Shown piece after piece: positions 7,004-15,192 of a stretch of 41,106 bases of DNA. The notes under the pieces were generated by a model that had not been told where the DNA came from, made no database searches, and saw only the letters and a program-made list of their open reading frames with translations. The position numbers and the translations under genes were made by a program. The number at the start of each line of letters is the position of its first letter. The stretch's first letter is position 1. Source of the stretch: an uncultured Chloroflexales bacterium (GTDB taxonomy: Bacteria > Chloroflexota > Chloroflexia > Chloroflexales > Chloroflexaceae); contig CALGUG010000013.1 of NCBI GenBank assembly GCA_937902315.1, positions 1-41,106 on the forward strand, read 5' to 3'.

Positions 7004-8518
7004 CTACTGGTTGAGAGCCAAGGTGGCAGCTCGCATTGTTTGCACCACCTCGGCGGCACTACTGTGGATCATATCGCTGAGCAGCGCGGGGTAGAGACCA
7101 ACGATAATCAGCACTGCGGCCAGCAAGAGTGCCCCGCTGTATTCCTGCCATGTGAGCTTGGGCAGATGGGCATAAGCTTCGTTGTTCGCCTCGCTGAAAA
7201 AGACTTGGTAGAGGGCGCGCAGAATATAGGCGGCCGTGATAGGAATCGAGATCGCAGCCAGCACCGCCACGATCGGGAAGCGTTCCCAGACACCCAAGAA
7301 GATGTTGAGCTCGGCCCAGAAGCCAGCCAGGCCCGGCATGCCCATCGAAGAGAGGCCAGCGATCACAAACATCCAAGCGGCGAAAGGCATCACTTTGGCG
7401 AGGCCGCCCAGCTCGGGCAGCATGCGGGTGTGGGTACGGTCGTAGACCATGCGCCCGACCACTGCGAAGAAGAGCGCGGTCATAACGCCGTGGGCGAACA
7501 TCTGCAATACCGCCCCGGTCAGGCCAGTTTCGTTGGCCGAAGCGAGTCCGATCAGCACCAAGCCCATATGGCTGACCGAGGAATAGCCGATCATAAACTT
7601 GAGGTCGCGTTGGGTCAGCGCGATCAGCGCCCCATAGACCACGTTGATCAGCGTGAGCGCGGCGATCGCCCACAGCCAGTCGGCGGCTCCCTGCGGCATC
7701 AGCATCATGGCGACGCGCAGACAGCCATAGGCGCCTAGCTTCATCAGAACGCCAGCGTGCAGCATCGAGACAGCGGTGGGCGCGGCGACGTGACCGGTCG
7801 GCGACCACGTGTGAAAGGGGAACATGCCCGCCAAGACCGCGAAGCCGGTGAAGAAGGGGAGGAAGAACAGACTTTGGAATTGGCGCGCGAAGTTGACGTT
7901 TTCGGCCAGAATCAAAAGGTCGAAGGTGCGTAGGCCGCTGCCCAGATAGACCGCCAGCATGCCGATCAAAATCAGCGCGCTGCCGCCCATCAGATAGAGC
8001 GTAAGCTTCATTGCGCCGTACTCTTTGCGGGTGCTGCCCCACACACCGATCAAGATGTACATGGGCAAGACGGCCAATTCATAGAAGACAAACAGCAAAA
8101 AGAGGTCGAGCGCGACAAACACGCCATAGACACCGACGGCCAGCAACAAGAGCAAGACCCAATACTCTTTGACCCGCTCGTTGATGTTCCAGCTCATCAA
8201 TGCGCCAGCAAAAATCACGATGCCATTCAACAAGAGCATCGGCGTGTTGATGCCATCAACACCTAACAAGTAGCTGATACCGAGTTGAGGGATCCAGTCG
8301 AGCTGTTCGAGAAATTGGTATCCCCCTCGGGCGCTGTCGTAGCCGAAGAAGATGGCGAGCGCGAGAACGAGTGATAGGCCAGCGAAGATCGTGCCAACCC
8401 AGCGAATAGCTTGTTTGTGTTCGCTCGGAATGCAGATGATCGTCAGAACCGGAACGACCAAGCTGAGCCACAAAAGGCTGAGCCATGGCACATTGGTCGG
8501 GAGCATGATCAGATGCAT
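7004..8518 (-). CDS. nuoM: NADH-quinone oxidoreductase subunit M (copy lacking the TM7 lysine)
   Basis: 504 residues, an antiporter-like complex I subunit with about fourteen helices. TM5 Glu147 (FVFYELAVLPMYILIGVW) and TM8 Lys260 (GVLMKLGAYG) are present. At the position of the TM7 lysine the sequence is GFAVLAGMFPFHTW, so Leu229 (codon TTG) stands where the other three antiporter-like subunits of this operon have Lys. In E. coli NuoM the matching Lys234 is needed for pumping. Its HTWSPTGHVAAPTAVSMLHAG stretch is typical of a NuoM subfamily I recall from several deep bacterial lineages. ATG 8518 has only a weak ribosome site. Confidence 0.95.
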   Translation of the reverse strand: MHLIMLPTNVPWLSLLWLSLVVPVLTIICIPSEHKQAIRWVGTIFAGLSLVLALAIFFGYDSARGGYQFLEQLDWIPQLGISYLLGVDGINTPMLLLNGIVIFAGALMSWNINERVKEYWVLLLLLAVGVYGVFVALDLFLLFVFYELAVLPMYILIGVWGSTRKEYGAMKLTLYLMGGSALILIGMLAVYLGSGLRTFDLLILAENVNFARQFQSLFFLPFFTGFAVLAGMFPFHTWSPTGHVAAPTAVSMLHAGVLMKLGAYGCLRVAMMLMPQGAADWLWAIAALTLINVVYGALIALTQRDLKFMIGYSSVSHMGLVLIGLASANETGLTGAVLQMFAHGVMTALFFAVVGRMVYDRTHTRMLPELGGLAKVMPFAAWMFVIAGLSSMGMPGLAGFWAELNIFLGVWERFPIVAVLAAISIPITAAYILRALYQVFFSEANNEAYAHLPKLTWQEYSGALLLAAVLIIVGLYPALLSDMIHSSAAEVVQTMRAATLALNQ

Positions 8519-8575
8519 AGATATCCTAATAGTTGACGCGGTTCCAGAGAAAGCTGCCCACGGTCTGCACTGATT

Positions 8576-10231
8576 TTACACCGCTCGTGCAAAGATCTCA
8601 ACGAGGGCATAGACTGTGGCATTGCTTAGATTGACGAGTGCGGCGGGGTAGATGCCGCCGATCAATAACAGTGCAAGTAGTGGCAGTGCCGCTGTCCATT
8701 CTACCAGATCAAGATCGGAAACGTGCTGCCATTTCTGCTTGATCGGCCCCAAAAAGATCCGTTGGAAGGCTAAGAGCAGAGCGAGTGCGCTGATCAACAA
8801 TCCGATCGTGGCTAGACTGGTGAAAAAGGGCATACTGGCCCAAGCGCCTCGAAAGATCAAAAACTCGCCCATAAAGCCTGCTAAGCCCGGCAGACCGAGG
8901 TTGGCGAATAGCGCCACGCCCATCACGCCTGCGAAGGCGGGCATAGCCGCTCGCAGACCGCCGAAATCGCTCAGCAGATAGCTGCCCGTGCGCTTCGCCA
9001 AAGCCCCCGCCAAGAGGAAGAGCGCTCCCGTGCTCAACCCGTGGGCGACCATCTGCAAAAGCGCACCGTTGATCGCGATGGTGCGGCTATCCTGTTGTGC
9101 CGCGCCGAGCGCCGCAGCCGCCGCGATCGCCAGCATCACATAGCCCATATGGTTGATCGAGGTGTAGGCGATCAGGCGCTTGAGATCGCCGTTGACGTAG
9201 GAGAGCGCCCCGAAGGCCCCCGCCACCACGCTGATCAGGGCCAGCGCGCCCATCACTGGCGCGAAGTAGCGCGCTGCGTCGGGCACAAACGGCAACAGAA
9301 TGCGTAGCATGCCGTAGGCGCCCATCTTGCTCATCACGGCGGCCAGCAGAATCGAGCCAGCCGTCGGCGCGCTGCTGTAGCTGTTCGGCAGCCAGGTGTG
9401 GAAGGGCCAGACCGCCAGCTTGATCGCAAAGGCGATGAAGATGCACCAGAAGGCGATTCCGCTATAGAACTGCGGCCTGCCGCCGATCAGTCCCACGATT
9501 CCGATCTGCTCGACCCAGCGATAGATGATGCTTTGCAGATCGGCGCTGTAGCCAGCGGTGGGCAACCCTTGCCCTAAACGGCCTAGCGTTATCAGATCGA
9601 AGCTGCCAGCTCCCGTCGCTCGTGTGGCGAGGTAGAAGACTTGGAAGAGCAGCAGCATGCCCAGCGAACCCGCCAAGGTGTAGACGAAGAAGGTAAAAGC
9701 CGCAGCTCGGCGATCGTCGCGGCCCCAAAGCTGAATCAGCACAAAGGCTGGCACAAGGCTGAATTCCCAGAAGATGAAGAAGAAGAAGAAATCGAGCGCC
9801 AGAAAGTAGCCCAGCATGGCGCTCTCTAGCAGCAGCAAGAGGGCGAAGTGGCTTTTGTAGCGATCTTCGACCGAGAAGGAGGCCAGCGCTGCGATCGGGG
9901 CCATCACCACGGTCAGAAAGACCAGCGGCAGGCTGATGCCATCGACGCCCAGAAAGTAGTTGACCTGAATCGAGCGCACCCAGGCGAAACGTTCTACAAA
10001 CTGAATCGCGCCTTGGCCCTCGACCACGCGGTTGGGATCGAAGCGCAGCCAGATGCTGATCACGATCGCGAGCGGCACCAGCATCCAGAGCACGACCGCG
10101 CGTTTGATCCAGCGCTGGGAGATGGGCGTGAGCTCGCTGGCCCAGAGCAGAAACAGTCCGGCGATCGGCCAGAAGATCAAGATCGAAAGCCACGGTACTC
10201 CATCGGGAGCGGCAATAAGATAGGCTGGCAT
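8576..10231 (-). CDS. nuoM: Second NADH-quinone oxidoreductase subunit M
   Basis: 551 residues, a second NuoM-type antiporter subunit between nuoL and the other nuoM. It keeps the full proton-pump set: TM5 Glu156 (FFIFWEFSLVPAFVLIQLWG), TM7 Lys271 (FAIKLAVWPFHTWLP) and TM8 Lys302. It is clearly diverged from the other NuoM (different loops, about 47 residues longer), so it is an old paralogue and not a recent duplication. An AGGAGG site lies just before ATG 10231. Two NuoM genes in one operon are the mark of the so-called 2M complex I, thought to pump extra protons per electron pair. Confidence 0.95.
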   Translation of the reverse strand: MPAYLIAAPDGVPWLSILIFWPIAGLFLLWASELTPISQRWIKRAVVLWMLVPLAIVISIWLRFDPNRVVEGQGAIQFVERFAWVRSIQVNYFLGVDGISLPLVFLTVVMAPIAALASFSVEDRYKSHFALLLLLESAMLGYFLALDFFFFFIFWEFSLVPAFVLIQLWGRDDRRAAAFTFFVYTLAGSLGMLLLFQVFYLATRATGAGSFDLITLGRLGQGLPTAGYSADLQSIIYRWVEQIGIVGLIGGRPQFYSGIAFWCIFIAFAIKLAVWPFHTWLPNSYSSAPTAGSILLAAVMSKMGAYGMLRILLPFVPDAARYFAPVMGALALISVVAGAFGALSYVNGDLKRLIAYTSINHMGYVMLAIAAAAALGAAQQDSRTIAINGALLQMVAHGLSTGALFLLAGALAKRTGSYLLSDFGGLRAAMPAFAGVMGVALFANLGLPGLAGFMGEFLIFRGAWASMPFFTSLATIGLLISALALLLAFQRIFLGPIKQKWQHVSDLDLVEWTAALPLLALLLIGGIYPAALVNLSNATVYALVEIFARAV

Positions 10232-10252
10232 CGCATCCTCCTGAAAGCCTGC

Positions 10253-12403
10253 TTAAAACAGGTAGAGATAGATCACGCCTAAAATCACGACGCCTGCGAA
10301 GATCATCGCCAGATAGTCGTGGATTTTGCCCGTCTCGCTGCGGCGGATCAGGTCGCCACTCGCGACTGTGCCGTTGGCGAGCGCGTCCGATCCGTCGTTG
10401 AGCACACGGTCGTCGATCGAGGCGTTCACATGCGCGAAACGCAGGGTGAGATCGCCCAGACCGTCGAGGGTGCGGTCGAAGATGCGGGTATCGATCCAGC
10501 GCCAGAGTGTCGCCAAGCTATGCGCCAAGCGAACGATGGAAGCGCGGTAGAACTGATCGACATAGAGGCGTTGGTTGAGGCTTTGGAAGAGGCTGGGAGC
10601 GCGCACTTCGAGCGGATCGCTGCTGTGGGCATCGCTAAAGGCCGTCGCGTAGCTCCAGCCCAGCCAGACGCCGATTCCGGCCAGAATCAGGGCGATGGCC
10701 GCGACCAGCAGGTTGAAGCTGGCGTGCTCTTGGCCGAGCAGATCGCTCAGCCAGTGGCCGCCCGCAAAGGGCAGGTTGAAGGCGCCCGCCGTGACCGCGA
10801 AGCTGGCCAGCAGCACCAGAGGCGCGATCATACGCCAATCTTCCGGCCAGCGCTGGGGTGCAGGATCGCTCTCGGCATGCGCACCCTCGTGCTCATGCAT
10901 GTGCGACTCGCTCTCGCTGGCTGTGACCACACGCGGCTTATCGCCTCGGAACGCGCCGAAGAAGGTCGCTCGCCATTGGCGCGTCATATAGAAGGCGGTC
11001 AGCAGGGCGGCGGCGCTCAAGATTGCATAGCTCAGCCAGTGCTGATGCACAAAAGCGTCGGTCAGAATCTCGTCTTTGCTCCAGAAGCCCGAGAAGGGCA
11101 CGATCCCGATCAGAGCCAGGTAGCCCATGGTGTAGCACCAGAAGGTCCAGGGCATGCGGCTGCGCAGGCCGCCCATATTGCGAATATCTTGGGCGCTCTG
11201 TTGGGCGGCGTATTCGTCGTGGTGGTGAATCCTGTGAATGGCCGGAACCGTTTCCATGGCGTGAATGATCGAGCCGGAGCCGAGGAAGAGCAGCGCTTTG
11301 AAGAAGGCGTGGGTCAGCAGATGGAACATGGCCGCCATCCAGCCGCCGATGCCGAGCGCCGCGACCATAAAGCCCAGTTGCGAGATCGTCGAATAGGCCA
11401 AGATCCGTTTGATGTCGAATTGGGCGACCGCGATGCTGGCCCCTACGATCGCGGTCAGCGCGCCGATAAACGTGACCCAAGCCAGGGCCGTTCCGCCGTC
11501 GGCCAAAAAGATCGGGTAGGTGCGGCCCACCAGAAAGACACCGGCTGCGACCATGGTGGCGGCGTGGATGAGGGCCGAGACGGGCGTTGGGCCTTCCATG
11601 GCGTCGGGCAGCCAGACGTGCAGCGGGAACTGGGCCGACTTGCCGATTGTGCCGCCGAAGAGCAGCAGCGCGATCGTGGTGGCGTGGCTCAGGCCCAAGC
11701 GGTTGGTCTCTGTGCCGATCTGCTGCAGAAAATCGGGCGCGAAGATCTCGCCCTGTCGGTAGCCAAAGGCCAGACTGCCCGCCAAAGTGTAGAGATAGAC
11801 CATGCCCAAGAGCATTAACACATCGCCAATGCGGGTGGTGATAAAGGCTTTCAGGGCGGCTTGGGCGGCTTGCGGGCGGGTGTAGAGGAAGCCGATCAGC
11901 AGATAGGAGCAGAGGCCCATAATCTCCCAGGCCATAAAGAAGAGCAGCAGGTTGTCGGCCAGCGTCATCAAGAGCATGGCGGCGCTGAAGAGCGAGATAA
12001 ACGAGAAGAAACGCGCCTGACGGGGATGCCCGGCCATATAGCCGAGCGAAAAGAGGTGGATAGCGCTCGAAGTGATGGTCACCATGGCCAGCATCACCGC
12101 CACGATCGGGTCGATGTAGAAGCCCATCTGCATGGTACTGCTGCCGGTTGGCAACCAGTCGAAGCGTTGGATCAGAGCGGGTTCAGCAAAAGCGAAGCCG
12201 CTTGGCTCGCCAGGTCGCTGGACAACTTGGGAGGCGACCGCGACCAAGAGGCCGATCGCCCACAGCGCCGAGATTGCTATCAGTGCGATAGCGAGCCAAG
12301 CGGCTTGGATATGTTTCCGACGGAGTGGCGTACAGGAAATGAGAAGGAACGACACGAGCGGCAGCGATGGAATCAGCCATGCGTGCTGGAGGAACAGCGT
12401 CAT
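10253..12403 (-). CDS. nuoL: NADH-quinone oxidoreductase subunit L with lengthened lateral helix
   Basis: 716 residues, about 100 more than E. coli NuoL. The antiporter core is intact: Glu160 (FFMAWEIMGLCSYLLIGF), Lys255 (GTIGKSAQFPLHVWLP). A His-rich loop follows (HRIHHHDEY, then HMHEHEGAHAE near residue 500). The C-terminal lateral helix region runs from YVDQFY at about 614 to RRSETGKIHDY at about 697 before the last helix. That is roughly 25 residues more than I recall for ordinary NuoL, and it contains a repeated IDTRIF.../IDDRVL... pattern. A longer lateral helix is expected if NuoL must reach over an additional NuoM. GGAGGG precedes ATG 12403. Confidence 0.96.
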   Translation of the reverse strand: MTLFLQHAWLIPSLPLVSFLLISCTPLRRKHIQAAWLAIALIAISALWAIGLLVAVASQVVQRPGEPSGFAFAEPALIQRFDWLPTGSSTMQMGFYIDPIVAVMLAMVTITSSAIHLFSLGYMAGHPRQARFFSFISLFSAAMLLMTLADNLLLFFMAWEIMGLCSYLLIGFLYTRPQAAQAALKAFITTRIGDVLMLLGMVYLYTLAGSLAFGYRQGEIFAPDFLQQIGTETNRLGLSHATTIALLLFGGTIGKSAQFPLHVWLPDAMEGPTPVSALIHAATMVAAGVFLVGRTYPIFLADGGTALAWVTFIGALTAIVGASIAVAQFDIKRILAYSTISQLGFMVAALGIGGWMAAMFHLLTHAFFKALLFLGSGSIIHAMETVPAIHRIHHHDEYAAQQSAQDIRNMGGLRSRMPWTFWCYTMGYLALIGIVPFSGFWSKDEILTDAFVHQHWLSYAILSAAALLTAFYMTRQWRATFFGAFRGDKPRVVTASESESHMHEHEGAHAESDPAPQRWPEDWRMIAPLVLLASFAVTAGAFNLPFAGGHWLSDLLGQEHASFNLLVAAIALILAGIGVWLGWSYATAFSDAHSSDPLEVRAPSLFQSLNQRLYVDQFYRASIVRLAHSLATLWRWIDTRIFDRTLDGLGDLTLRFAHVNASIDDRVLNDGSDALANGTVASGDLIRRSETGKIHDYLAMIFAGVVILGVIYLYLF

Positions 12404-12459
12404 TGCACCCTCCGTAGCGTCGCAGCGCGAGCCTTAAACGCCTGCCCTCACTGCGACCT

Positions 12460-12777
12460 CTAGCCTTTCAACGAGTCGACCTCATCGGCTTGCAACGTTG
12501 TTCGGCTGCGATAAACCGCGATCACCATCGCGAGGCCAACGGCGGCTTCGGCTGCCGCGACCGCGATGATAAACAGCACAAAGACTTGTCCGGTAACGTA
12601 GCTCGGCTCCAAGTAACGCCAAAATGCAACCAGATTGATATTGACCGCGTTGAGCATCAGTTCGATGCCCATCAACATACTGATCAGATTGCGACGGGCC
12701 AGCGCGCCAAACAGCCCGATGCAGAAGAGCGCCGCCGCAACAATAAGCACATATTCAAGAGAGACAGCTTGCGTCAT
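12460..12777 (-). CDS. nuoK: NADH-quinone oxidoreductase subunit K
   Basis: 105 residues, three membrane helices, the usual NuoK size. The conserved GIELMLNAVNINLVAF segment (residues 37-52) carries the helix-2 glutamate of the proton path, and a second Glu sits in VAAAEAAVGLA (near 75). It packs between NuoJ and NuoN in the membrane arm. Six nucleotides separate it from nuoJ and 56 from nuoL. Confidence 0.97.
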   Translation of the reverse strand: MTQAVSLEYVLIVAAALFCIGLFGALARRNLISMLMGIELMLNAVNINLVAFWRYLEPSYVTGQVFVLFIIAVAAAEAAVGLAMVIAVYRSRTTLQADEVDSLKG

Positions 12778-12783
12778 AGCTTT

Positions 12784-13431
12784 CTATTCGCTCTTTCCTT
12801 CAGAAGTCGATTCCGCCGAGCTTGCCTCGATCGCTTCGGGCGGCGCTGCTTGAGCGCTCGCACTCTTGAGGGCGAACTCCTCCGCCAAGGTCAGCACCCG
12901 TCGGCTGCGTTCGCGCTCTTCTAAGGCGATCACGATCGCGCCGATCAGCGCAACCAAGAGCAAGATCGAAACGACCTCGAAGGGCAGCAGGTATTCGCGC
13001 ATAAAAGAGGCCCCGATCTCGAGCGAGCCAGCCAAGTTGCTGGGTGCGCCGGGCGCGGTCGCCACGGGCAGAACGCTGTTCCAGCTCTGATTTACGAAGG
13101 TCGGTACCAGAATCGCGCCGAAGAGCAGCAGACAGATCGGCAGCGCAACCCACCAGCGCCGAAAGAGCAGCGCTTGACCTTGGCCGTCGACGTTACGGGT
13201 TAACATAATGGCGAAGAGCACCAAAACTGCGACCGCGCCAACGTAGACCAAGACCTGCACGACGGCGGCGAATTCGGCTTCGAGAAGCAGAAAGAGCGCG
13301 CCGATTCCGAAAAAGGTTGTGATCAGCCAGAGCGCGCTATGAATGATGTTGCGCACCGTCACAACCATGGTGGCCGAGCCGATGATCAGCGCAGTGATGA
13401 GGGCAAATAATATCAAAACGGTCGTCTGCAT
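12784..13431 (-). CDS. nuoJ: NADH-quinone oxidoreductase subunit J
   Basis: 215 residues. Five hydrophobic helices, with the NuoJ signature FLLLEAEFAAVVQVLVYVGAVAVLVLFAIML at about 46-76, the pi-bulge helix 3 region. The last 50 residues (RERSRRVLTLAEEF onward) are hydrophilic and longer than in E. coli NuoJ. AAAGGA precedes ATG 13431. It is the first gene of the distal nuo block and has its own likely promoter at 13479-13487, since a repeat-filled 448-bp gap separates it from nuoH. Confidence 0.96.
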   Translation of the reverse strand: MQTTVLILFALITALIIGSATMVVTVRNIIHSALWLITTFFGIGALFLLLEAEFAAVVQVLVYVGAVAVLVLFAIMLTRNVDGQGQALLFRRWWVALPICLLLFGAILVPTFVNQSWNSVLPVATAPGAPSNLAGSLEIGASFMREYLLPFEVVSILLLVALIGAIVIALEERERSRRVLTLAEEFALKSASAQAAPPEAIEASSAESTSEGKSE

Positions 13432-13478
13432 AGCGTCCTTTACGTTTCTGTGCAGCGAATCTTTCCAAACTGGATCTT

Positions 13479-13487
13479 ATTGTACCA
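13479..13487 (-). promoter_or_regulatory. nuoJ: Internal promoter for nuoJKLMMN
   Basis: On the minus strand TGGTACAAT is an extended -10 with one mismatch to TATAAT, 48 nt before the nuoJ start. A TTTGCG lies 15 bp upstream, a weak -35. It would restore expression of the distal genes past the repeat insertion. Confidence 0.5.
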
Positions 13488-13565
13488 AACTTCTTTCTAC
13501 GCAAACCTGTCGGCTCGGTGCGCTCAAACCACATACGCTCGTGTACTTCCGGTGGTTATTACTTT

Positions 13566-13630
13566 GGCGGAGACCTCTCAACCTTTCATTCGGCTTCTAG
13601 CGCGTCCGCCTACGGCTATCAACAACTTGC
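13566..13630 (+). repeat. Dispersed repeat core, copy 3
   Basis: Exact CGCGTCCGCCTACGGCTA at 13601-13618. Including the following GCTCACTACATTCGGCTG region it matches copy 7 (inverted) over roughly 85 bp. Confidence 0.92.
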
Positions 13631-13750
13631 TCACTACATTCGGCTGCTTGTCTGCCTGCGGCAGAGCGGAGCACGGCGAGCGCTTTGGGTTGCGTTGATT
13701 TGCGATGAATGCGACGCCGCCGCGCTGCGAGCGAGAGAGCCTCCTTTGTT

Positions 13751-13818
13751 GGGCGGGATGTTTAGTAGCCGGAGGCGGACGCGCTTAGGACCGCATGGGG
13801 GCTAGACGCCTCTCCGCC
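13751..13818 (-). repeat. Dispersed repeat core, copy 4
   Basis: TAGCCGGAGGCGGACGCG at 13766-13783 with GGGCGGGATG before and GCATGGGGGCTAG and TCTCCGCC after. Forms an inverted pair with copy 3. Confidence 0.92.
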
Positions 13819-13879
13819 TGAAGCTAATCGATCGGTTTGGGACGGCCTTTCGCAATGCGCGCTCGTTAGATCTGAGATG

Positions 13880-15190
13880 TTATGGCACAGCGATACTGCC
13901 CGTCAGCCTGCTCGGGCGTCTGCGCGTGGGCGCCTGAATGCGCACCAAGGCGATGTAGCCGACCAGATTGATGGCAAAGGTGAGCACAAAGGCCAGCGCC
14001 AAGCGCGCCCAGGGCGACCAGCCTTCGATCGCGCCCATGCCTTGCTCGGCGCCCCACTGCATGCACGCGACCCAGAGCGAGGCGCTCAAAATGTTGACCA
14101 GGCTGAGCGGAATCAGGAATTTCCAGCCGAAATGCATCAGCTGATCGACCCGCAGACGCGGGAAGGCGCCGCGCAGCCAGATCATCACATAAAAGAGCAG
14201 GTAGGTCTTGAGCAGAAAGGCGAAGACGCCCAAGACGCCCGCCAAGACGTTGAAGAGGCCGTTGCCAGCGGGGTTGGCCGGGCTGATCGCGCGCTCGTAG
14301 AGCCAGTTAACGCCCGGAAACTGCCAGCCGCCCAAAAAGACCGTGGCTGTGATGGCGCAGAGCAGGAAGTTCAAGATGTATTGGGCCAGATAGAAGAGGC
14401 CGAACTTCATGCCGCTGTATTCGGTCATATAGCCCGCTACGATCTCGGAATCGGCTTCGGGGATGTCGAAGGGCGTACGCTCGCCCTCGGCCAAGGCGGC
14501 GATGAAGAAGCAGATCGCGCCCACAAAGCCGACCGGGGTGAAGATCAGCCAGCCCAAGCCCAGATCGATGCCTGCCAGCATGCCCACGAAGGGCAGGCCG
14601 GCTTGCAGGTTGACCAAGCTCACCAGCGACATGCTGCCCGCCAGCAGCACCGCCGCCAAGAGGCTGAGAACGGCGGGGATCTCGTAGGAGATCATCTGGG
14701 CCACGCCGCGCATCGCCCCGAGCAGAGCGAATTTATTGTTGCTGCCCCAACCCGCCATCATAATGCCGATCGCGCTGATCGACGAGATCGCGACGAAAAA
14801 GAGCAGTCCGACGTTGAGATCGACCGGCACCATGCCCGGCCCCCAGGGAACCACCGCGAAGAGCAGCATGGTGGGCGCGACCACCACACAGGGCGCGAGC
14901 AGATGAACCCAGCGGTCGGCCCCGGCCGGCACAATGTCTTCTTTGGTGAACATCTTCACACCGTCGGCGATCGGCTGGAAGGCCCCTTCTGGCCCGACTC
15001 GATTCGGCCCGATGCGGTCTTGCATGCGGGCGATGGCGCGACGCTCGTACATGGTGAAAAAGAGCATCTGGAAGGGCGCGACCAGAAAGATAATCGTCAC
15101 GATCGCCACGTAGCTGATCAGCGAGACGAGCCAGTCTGGCGCGCCTAGCCCGAGCGTGGTGTTGAGGAGGCCATCGATCAGATCGCGCAT
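13880..15190 (-). CDS. nuoH: NADH-quinone oxidoreductase subunit H
   Basis: 436 residues, the membrane subunit that forms the quinone channel and links the peripheral arm to the pumps. Signatures: AIARMQDRIGPNRVGPEG near residue 52 and ERTPFDIPEADSEIVAGY near 236, with the conserved acidic residues of the E channel. Eight or nine helices. It is longer than the E. coli protein (about 325), mostly through loops and the tail after residue 390 (QAPTRRRPSRL). AGGAGG lies in the end of nuoI, 2 nt upstream of which the genes adjoin, so the two are translationally coupled. Confidence 0.97.
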   Translation of the reverse strand: MRDLIDGLLNTTLGLGAPDWLVSLISYVAIVTIIFLVAPFQMLFFTMYERRAIARMQDRIGPNRVGPEGAFQPIADGVKMFTKEDIVPAGADRWVHLLAPCVVVAPTMLLFAVVPWGPGMVPVDLNVGLLFFVAISSISAIGIMMAGWGSNNKFALLGAMRGVAQMISYEIPAVLSLLAAVLLAGSMSLVSLVNLQAGLPFVGMLAGIDLGLGWLIFTPVGFVGAICFFIAALAEGERTPFDIPEADSEIVAGYMTEYSGMKFGLFYLAQYILNFLLCAITATVFLGGWQFPGVNWLYERAISPANPAGNGLFNVLAGVLGVFAFLLKTYLLFYVMIWLRGAFPRLRVDQLMHFGWKFLIPLSLVNILSASLWVACMQWGAEQGMGAIEGWSPWARLALAFVLTFAINLVGYIALVRIQAPTRRRPSRLTGSIAVP

Positions 15191-15192
15191 GG

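Larger units (their letters stand above)
13566..13818. mobile_element. Inverted-repeat element (MITE-like) in the nuo operon
   Basis: Core copies 3 (13566-13630, plus) and 4 (13751-13818, minus) face each other as about 65-bp imperfect inverted repeats starting at GGCGGAGA and ending at TCTCCGCC. About 120 bp lie between them and there is no transposase gene. RNA across it could fold into one long hairpin. Confidence 0.6.
13432..13879. other. Repeat-filled gap inside the nuo operon
   Basis: 448 bp between nuoH and nuoJ with no credible gene. The nuoJ-proximal 120 bp holds an extended -10 promoter; the rest is an inverted pair of dispersed repeat cores (copies 3 and 4). Every other gap in the operon is under 100 bp. 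Confidence 0.85.

Noticed and set aside
10319..11818. 499-codon plus-strand open frame opposite nuoL
   Set aside because: Shadow of a GC-rich gene with strong third-position bias; the opposite strand is unmistakable NuoL. The same holds for 13877-15148, 6980-7738, 7059-8042 and 9462-10193.
13518..13805. Small open frames containing an SASAYGYQ-like peptide, also at 4975, 20821, 30862 and 35021-35224
   Set aside because: They are translations of the dispersed repeat core in different gaps and frames, not a protein family.
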